This document shows, in pieces, positions 59,813 through 64,000 of a stretch of DNA of 64,000 nt (position 1 is its first letter; each line of letters starts with the position of its first letter). Origin of the DNA: Streptomyces stelliscabiei (GTDB lineage: Bacteria > Actinomycetota > Actinomycetes > Streptomycetales > Streptomycetaceae); assembly GCF_014873495.1 (NCBI RefSeq), contig NZ_JADBGF010000001.1, forward strand, positions 6,386,001-6,450,000, written 5' to 3'. A program made the translations under genes and the position numbers. The notes below the pieces were generated by a model. That model saw nothing but the letters and a program-made list of their open reading frames with translations. It did no database searches and was not told the DNA's origin.

Positions 59813-61359
59813 TGGTCGGCCCCCTCGGCGCCCTGCGGGCCGCCGTCGGCCTGCTCGCCGTCCCGCTCGTCCGCGATCAGCGAGGCCGCGTCGCGGGGCA
59901 GGCGGAGGGTGAAGACCGCACCGCCCTCGGGGGAGTTGGCGGCGGTGATGTCGCCGCCGTGGATGTGGGCGTTCTCCAGGGCGATGGACAGGCCGAGGCC
60001 GCTGCCCTCGGAGCGGGGGCGGGAGGCGCTCGCCTTGTAGAAACGGTCGAAGACGTGCGGGAGGACGTCCTCGGGGATGCCGGGGCCGTGGTCCCGTACC
60101 TCGATCAGCAGGTCCGCGTCGCTCTTGTCGCCCGCGCGCACCGAGACACGCACCGGCGAACCGCCGTGCTTGAGCGCGTTGCCGATCAGGTTCGCCAGGA
60201 TCACGTCGAGGCGGCGCGGGTCGAGGTTGACGATGATGCCGCGCTCGGCGTCCAGGTCCACCGCGTCCAGCCAGGCGCGGGCGTCGATGCAGGCGGTGAT
60301 CTGGTCGGCGATGTCCACGTCGTCGAGGACGAGACGGGCCGTGCCCGCGTCGAAGCGGGTGACCTCCATCAGGTTCTCGACCAGGTCGTTCAGGCGCCGG
60401 GTCTCGCTGACGACGAGCCGGACCGCCGGTTCGATCATGGGGTCGAGGCTGCCGGTGTCGGCGTCCAGCTCCTCCTCCAGCACCTCCGTGACGGCGGTGA
60501 TCGCCGTCAGCGGTGTCCGGAGTTCGTGCGACATGTCGGCGACGAAGCGTCTGGACGCCTCCTCGCGGGCGCTCATGTCGTCGACCTTCTTCTCCAGCGA
60601 CTCCGCCGCGAGGTTGAACGTCCGGGAGAGGTCGGCCAGTTCGTCCGTGCCCGAGACACGCAGCCGGGTGTCGAGCTTGCCCTCGCCGAGCCGCCGGGCG
60701 GCGACACCGAGGCGCTGCACAGGCTTCAGCACGGTCGTCGCGGCGGCCTGCGCGAGCAGCGCCGAGCCGATCAGCGACAGGCCGGTGGCGATCCCGAGCG
60801 ACCAGGCCAGCGAGTTGAGGTCCTTCGCCTCCTCCGCGAGCGACTTGCGCATGTACCCGGTCGGCCCGCCGCCGATCATCTTCGCGCCGCCCACCAGATA
60901 GGGGGTGTCGCCGTCGATGACCCGCTGCCAATACACGTGGTACGCGTGCTTGTTGCCCGACGTGAGCTTCTGCCGCTTGTCGACGGCCTTCTGCAGGGAC
61001 GCCGGCACGTCGTCCAGTGAGAACCCGTCGAGCGCGTTGTCGGTCGAGGACCCCGAGACCGTCCGGCCGTCGGCGCCCTCGGCGACCAGCAGCACGCTGG
61101 AACGCTCGCCGCCGTCCGCCATCTTCCGTGCCGCGAGGCGCAGTTGGTCCTGTGTGGGGTTCGGGCGCAGCGTGCTCACATGGCTCTGCATCTCGCGCTC
61201 GAAGTCGTTGAGCGCCGCGTCCTGCGCGCGGGTCTGCACGGCCTCGCGGTTGAGCCAGTACGCGATCCCGGACGCCGACACGGCGGCCGTGAGCGCCACC
61301 AGACCGAAGACGACCACCAGCCGCAGCCGCAGGCTGGTGAAACGGATCCGGGACTGCAC
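59809..61359 (-). CDS. afsQ2: Sensor histidine kinase AfsQ2
   Basis: 516 aa. Two membrane helices (about 11-33 and 183-208) flank an extracytoplasmic sensor domain; HAMP linker; dimerisation domain with phospho-acceptor His278 in MSHELRTPLTA; and ATPase boxes N (NLIGNALKHGG), G1 (DHGPGIP), F (VFDRFYKA) and G2 (GSGLGLSIA). In S. coelicolor AfsQ1/Q2 responds to nitrogen (glutamate) conditions and controls antibiotics and development. GTG 61359 with AGGAAA directly upstream; 46 bp after AfsQ1. Coupled to the lipoprotein gene. Confidence 0.95.
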   Translation of the reverse strand: MQSRIRFTSLRLRLVVVFGLVALTAAVSASGIAYWLNREAVQTRAQDAALNDFEREMQSHVSTLRPNPTQDQLRLAARKMADGGERSSVLLVAEGADGRTVSGSSTDNALDGFSLDDVPASLQKAVDKRQKLTSGNKHAYHVYWQRVIDGDTPYLVGGAKMIGGGPTGYMRKSLAEEAKDLNSLAWSLGIATGLSLIGSALLAQAAATTVLKPVQRLGVAARRLGEGKLDTRLRVSGTDELADLSRTFNLAAESLEKKVDDMSAREEASRRFVADMSHELRTPLTAITAVTEVLEEELDADTGSLDPMIEPAVRLVVSETRRLNDLVENLMEVTRFDAGTARLVLDDVDIADQITACIDARAWLDAVDLDAERGIIVNLDPRRLDVILANLIGNALKHGGSPVRVSVRAGDKSDADLLIEVRDHGPGIPEDVLPHVFDRFYKASASRPRSEGSGLGLSIALENAHIHGGDITAANSPEGGAVFTLRLPRDAASLIADERDGEQADGGPQGAEGADQ

Positions 61360-61405
61360 TTTCCTGCGAGCCGCGGCCCAGCCGCGGATCCCCCTGAAGC
61401 CTTCG

Positions 61406-62083
61406 TCACTGAGGCGTGTCCAACCGGTAGCCCACGCCGCGCACGGTACGGATCAGGGTCGGCGACGACGGCACGTCCTCGACCTTGGCGCGCAGCCGCT
61501 GCACACACGCGTCCACCAGACGGGAGTCGCCCAGGTAGTCGTGCTCCCACACCAGACGCAGCAACTGCTGCCGCGACAGCGCCTGTCCGGGGCGGCGGCT
61601 CAGCTCCAGCAGCAGCCGCAGCTCGGTGGGCGTCAGCTGGAGGTCCTCGCCGTTCTTCGTCACGGTCATCGCCGCGCGGTCGATCACGAGGGAGCCGAAG
61701 GTCGCCGCGTCGTTGGCCTCGCGCTCACCGCGCCGCAGCACCGCGCGGATGCGGGCGTCCAGCACCCGCCCCTGCACGGGCTTGACCACGTAGTCGTCCG
61801 CGCCCGACTCCAGGCCCACCACGACGTCGATGTCGTCGCTGCGCGCCGTCAGCAGGATGATCGGCAGCTGGTCGGTGCGCCGGATCCGCCGGCACACCTC
61901 GAAGCCGTCGATTCCAGGCAGCATCACGTCCAAAACGATCAGATCAGGCCGCTGTTCGCGCAGCAGCTTGAGGCCATCCTCGCCGGTGGCGGCGGTGGCG
62001 ACACGGTGCCCCTGGCGCGTCAGTGAGAGCTCCAGGGCCGTGCGGATGGCGTCGTCGTCCTCGATCAGCAACAGGGAAGGCAC
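61406..62083 (-). CDS. afsQ1: Response regulator AfsQ1
   Basis: 225 aa OmpR/PhoB-type regulator. Receiver domain with acidic pocket (LLLIEDDDAI), phospho-acceptor Asp52 (LIVLDVMLPGIDG), Thr in ILLTARSD and Lys in DDYVVKPV; winged-helix DNA-binding domain from FGSLVIDRAAM through LTPTELRLLLELSRRPGQALSRQQLL to IRTVRGVGYRL. GTG 62083 gives the length I recall for the S. coelicolor protein. Divergent from sigQ, with an AfsQ1-type box in the shared gap. Confidence 0.97.
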   Translation of the reverse strand: MPSLLLIEDDDAIRTALELSLTRQGHRVATAATGEDGLKLLREQRPDLIVLDVMLPGIDGFEVCRRIRRTDQLPIILLTARSDDIDVVVGLESGADDYVVKPVQGRVLDARIRAVLRRGEREANDAATFGSLVIDRAAMTVTKNGEDLQLTPTELRLLLELSRRPGQALSRQQLLRLVWEHDYLGDSRLVDACVQRLRAKVEDVPSSPTLIRTVRGVGYRLDTPQ

Positions 62084-62389
62084 GGGCTCATTCTGGCCCA
62101 TGGCATGGCGCCGAATCGACCGTTGGAGCGCTCCCACCCCACACCCGCACACGATCGTGCCGTTCGCGTAGCCGTACGACTCTTCTCTGTGATCAACCTG
62201 TGCCCCGGCTGGGCCCGACCCCTGTGACAGCTCTGTGACAGTCGGCGGACACGGCCATGAAGGTGAACCGGCAATCTTCTCGGCACAGGCAAGGAAACGC
62301 CGCCCGACAGCACCAAGGGGCGGAGCCGGGGAGTACGAAGAACCACAGCACAGCACCACAAACCGGAACTCCACGACGGGGGGCGCGAG
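62084..62389. other. afsQ1-sigQ divergent intergenic region
   Basis: 306 bp containing the AfsQ1-type direct repeat (62224-62239) and AT-richer leader sequence on the sigQ side; no gene supported. Confidence 0.5.
62224..62239 (+). promoter_or_regulatory. AfsQ1 binding site (GTnAC-N6-GTnAC)
   Basis: GTGAC-AGCTCT-GTGAC matches exactly the direct-repeat consensus I recall for AfsQ1. It lies 166 bp upstream of sigQ and about 140 bp from afsQ1, suited to control both divergent units. Confidence 0.8.
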
Positions 62390-63157
62390 ATGAACACGCT
62401 GCACGGCAACAGCACTGGCGCAGTTGTCACGCGTCTCCACGACGTCGTCCGGAACACGGAGAAGTCCGGTGCCGTGAGCGGGCGGGGGTGCGCTCGCGGC
62501 ACCGGGCGTCAGCACACCACGTACATGTCGGTGGTTGACGCGCATGTGGGGGGAAGCACCACGGGGGTCGCCCACGGGGGAACGGGGGCGGCGGGGACCG
62601 CGTACGGGGAGGACACGGGGGAGCGCCGGTCTGTGTCGGAGGCGGAGTTCACCGCCTACGTCCAGGAGCGTCGTGCCTCCCTGTACGCGACCGCCTACCA
62701 CCTGACCGGTGACCGCTTCGAGGCCGAGGACCTGCTGCAGAGCGCGCTGTTCTCGACCTACCGGGCCTGGGACCGGATCAGTGACAAGGCCGCGGTCGGG
62801 GGCTACCTCCGCCGCACCATGACCAATCTGCACATCAGCGCGTGGCGTCGCCGCAAGCTGAACGAGTACCCGACCGAGGAGCTGCCGGAGACGGCCGGCG
62901 ACACGGACGCGATGCGCGGCACCGAACTGCGCGCCGTCCTGTGGCAGGCGCTCGCCCGGCTCCCCGAACTCCAGCGGACGATGCTGGTCCTTCGTTACTA
63001 CGAGGGCCGCACCGACCCGGAGATCGCGGAGATCCTCGACATCAGTGTCGGCACGGTGAAGTCGAGCATCTGGCGGTCGCTCCGCCGGCTGCGCGAGGAC
63101 GAGGTCCTCAGCTTCGGCCGTGACGAGGAGGAGTCCTTCGGGGAGCTTGTCGCCTGA
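62390..63157 (+). CDS. sigQ: ECF sigma factor SigQ
   Basis: 255 aa. An approximately 80-residue Gly/Thr-rich N-terminal extension precedes sigma region 2 (FTAYVQERRASLYATAYHLTGDRFEAEDLLQSALFSTYRAWDRI) and region 4 (LPELQRTMLVLRYYEGRTDPEIAEILDISVGTVKSSIWRSLRRLRE) of the SigE-like ECF group. In S. coelicolor sigQ is the direct AfsQ1 target and antagonises its antibiotic effect. ATG 62390 follows GGGGGGCGCGAG; ATG 62525 would remove 45 residues of the extension. A hairpin with TTTT follows at 63315. Confidence 0.95.
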   Translation: MNTLHGNSTGAVVTRLHDVVRNTEKSGAVSGRGCARGTGRQHTTYMSVVDAHVGGSTTGVAHGGTGAAGTAYGEDTGERRSVSEAEFTAYVQERRASLYATAYHLTGDRFEAEDLLQSALFSTYRAWDRISDKAAVGGYLRRTMTNLHISAWRRRKLNEYPTEELPETAGDTDAMRGTELRAVLWQALARLPELQRTMLVLRYYEGRTDPEIAEILDISVGTVKSSIWRSLRRLREDEVLSFGRDEEESFGELVA

Positions 63158-63310
63158 AGGTCTGCGGGGGGAACGGGGGACGGGGGAAAAGCGGGGGGAC
63201 ACGGGGGAGGCGAGGGACGTCACGGTGGCGCGGGGGAGCGCCGGCGTGACGGCCGGGGGTGACCGGCGGGGTCCGGGGGGACCGCGACGGTGCAACGGGG
63301 GAACACGGGG
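63158..63310. other. G-run-rich 3' region of sigQ
   Basis: No gene supported. The plus strand carries about ten runs of five or more G, often as ACGGGGGA units, up to the terminator. It continues a bias already seen in the sigQ 5' coding part (about 62560-62625). Confidence 0.6.
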
Positions 63311-63314
63311 GAAG

Positions 63315-63353
63315 CGGGACTGGAGGGCCGGGGGGTCCGTCCAGTCCCGTTTT
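63315..63353 (+). terminator. Terminator of sigQ
   Basis: CGGGACTGGA / TCCAGTCCCG stem with a G-rich loop, followed by TTTT: a classical intrinsic terminator between convergent genes. Confidence 0.85.
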
Positions 63354-63375
63354 CATGTCCGCCTCGGGTCCGCCC

Positions 63376-64000
63376 TCAGGCCGTCGCCCTCGCGTCGTGG
63401 CCCGCGGTGGCCGCCGCCAGACGCCCCAGCGCCTCGTCCCTGTCGCACGGGTGGGCGCCCAACTCCGTCTGGCGGGTCACGATCGTGCGCTCCAGCCGCA
63501 TCAGCCGCCAGCCGCGCCGCAGCAGGAACGGCACCGACTTGCGGCCCTCGCGCAGATCGCGCAGGAAGCGGCGGCGGAACGTCGTCACCGCACCACGGGT
63601 CAGGCACAGCGCGTCCGCCAGCAGGCCCAGTTCGCGGCAGCGCCCGACGATCTCGGCGGCGAAGATGCCCTCGGCGATGAACACCGGCGTCCGCCCGATG
63701 TCCAGGGCCTCCGCGCCGGTCCGCGCGCTGAGCGAGATGTCGTAGGCGGGGACGGTCGTACGGCTCGTGCGGCACAGCTCCTCGATCGCCGCGACGGCGG
63801 TGTCCGCGTCCCACGACAGCGGGTGGTCCCAGTCGATGTCCGTGCTGCCCGCGACCTGCGGCAGCGTCGGGTCGTCACCCTCCTTGTAGAAGTCGTCCAG
63901 CCGCAGCACGGGCAGGCCGGAGCGGGCGGCGAGGAGGGACTTGCCTGAGCCGGACGGACCGGACAGCAGGACGACCCGGGTCGGTATCGGAGGATGCGCA
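63376..64000 (-). CDS. Uridine-kinase-like P-loop ATP-binding protein (N-terminus outside window)
   Basis: The frame is open to the right edge; about 208 residues are visible. Walker A is in VVLLSGPSGSGKSLLAAR, followed by LPVLRLDDFYKEGDDPTLPQ, typical of uridine kinase/PRK-like P-loop kinases; DWDHPLSWD, TPVFIAEGIFAAEIV and TTFRRRFLRDLREGRKS continue the fold. Phosphorylation of a nucleoside or related small substrate is likely; uridine is not proven. It converges with sigQ. The start codon is not in the window. Confidence 0.85.
   Translation of the reverse strand, partial: AHPPIPTRVVLLSGPSGSGKSLLAARSGLPVLRLDDFYKEGDDPTLPQVAGSTDIDWDHPLSWDADTAVAAIEELCRTSRTTVPAYDISLSARTGAEALDIGRTPVFIAEGIFAAEIVGRCRELGLLADALCLTRGAVTTFRRRFLRDLREGRKSVPFLLRRGWRLMRLERTIVTRQTELGAHPCDRDEALGRLAAATAGHDARATA

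Overview
The window is high-GC DNA (roughly 70% G+C, strong GC3 bias, many GTG starts and GTGA/ATGA gene overlaps) with the gene content of a Streptomyces core chromosome. From memory, the order sdhCDAB ... methylmalonyl-CoA mutase ... neuA/neuB glycopolymer genes ... BMP nucleoside ABC transporter, cdd, deoA ... add ... afsQ3-afsQ2-afsQ1/sigQ matches the S. coelicolor SCO485x-490x interval. No rRNA, tRNA or CRISPR array was recognised.

Layout. (1) 1-8.7 kb is accessory: the 3' part of an RHS/YD-repeat polymorphic toxin with a Hint domain and an AHH-type nuclease tip, its SUKH-like immunity gene, an IS256-family element inserted between two relics of integrase 3' ends, a secreted Cip1-like protein and a HigBA-type toxin-antitoxin pair. 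(2) 8.7-10.3 kb holds TM2 and DUF2752 membrane proteins. (3) 10.5-14 kb is the succinate dehydrogenase operon sdhCDAB on the minus strand. (4) 14.1-19.8 kb holds dispersed GC-rich repeats, an OHCU-decarboxylase-like gene, a GH20 hexosaminidase and several uncharacterised genes. (5) 20-23.7 kb carries two tandem paralogous pairs, each an ECF sigma factor followed by a single-pass membrane protein. (6) 24-29.7 kb holds an L,D-transpeptidase lipoprotein, a stand-alone acyl-CoA mutase subunit, a LysE exporter, and a divergent TetR/FAD-monooxygenase pair with two palindromic operators. (7) 29.7-39.5 kb is a divergent nonulosonate (Kdn/sialic-acid-like) cell-wall glycopolymer cluster: methyltransferase, acyltransferase, polysialyltransferase-like and GT2 enzymes on the minus strand; a GT-like protein, a cytidylyltransferase-HAD fusion, a NeuB synthase and another polysialyltransferase-like enzyme on the plus strand. 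(8) 41.3-51.6 kb holds an M20 amidohydrolase and the nucleoside uptake and salvage module: two BMP lipoproteins, ABC ATPase, two permeases, cytidine deaminase and thymidine phosphorylase. (9) 51.6-59 kb holds a STAS protein, an ECF sigma with a SnoaL-like tail, an MFS/LysR divergent pair, an alpha/beta-hydrolase-fold protein, adenosine deaminase and small envelope proteins. (10) 59.1-63.2 kb is afsQ3-afsQ2-afsQ1 divergent from sigQ. The window ends inside a uridine-kinase-like gene.

The most notable observation is a 12-bp palindrome, CTACGCGCGTAG (or a one-arm variant), present once upstream of each of four units: bmpA copy 1, bmpA copy 2, the ABC operon and the distant add gene. This defines a likely nucleoside regulon. 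Others are the two integrase tails around an IS that has no target duplication, a possible ATC start codon on the ABC ATPase, loss of expected catalytic residues in an OHCU-decarboxylase-like and an alpha/beta-hydrolase protein, a NeuB without its SAF domain, and a dispersed repeat that supplies a gene's C-terminus and stop codon.
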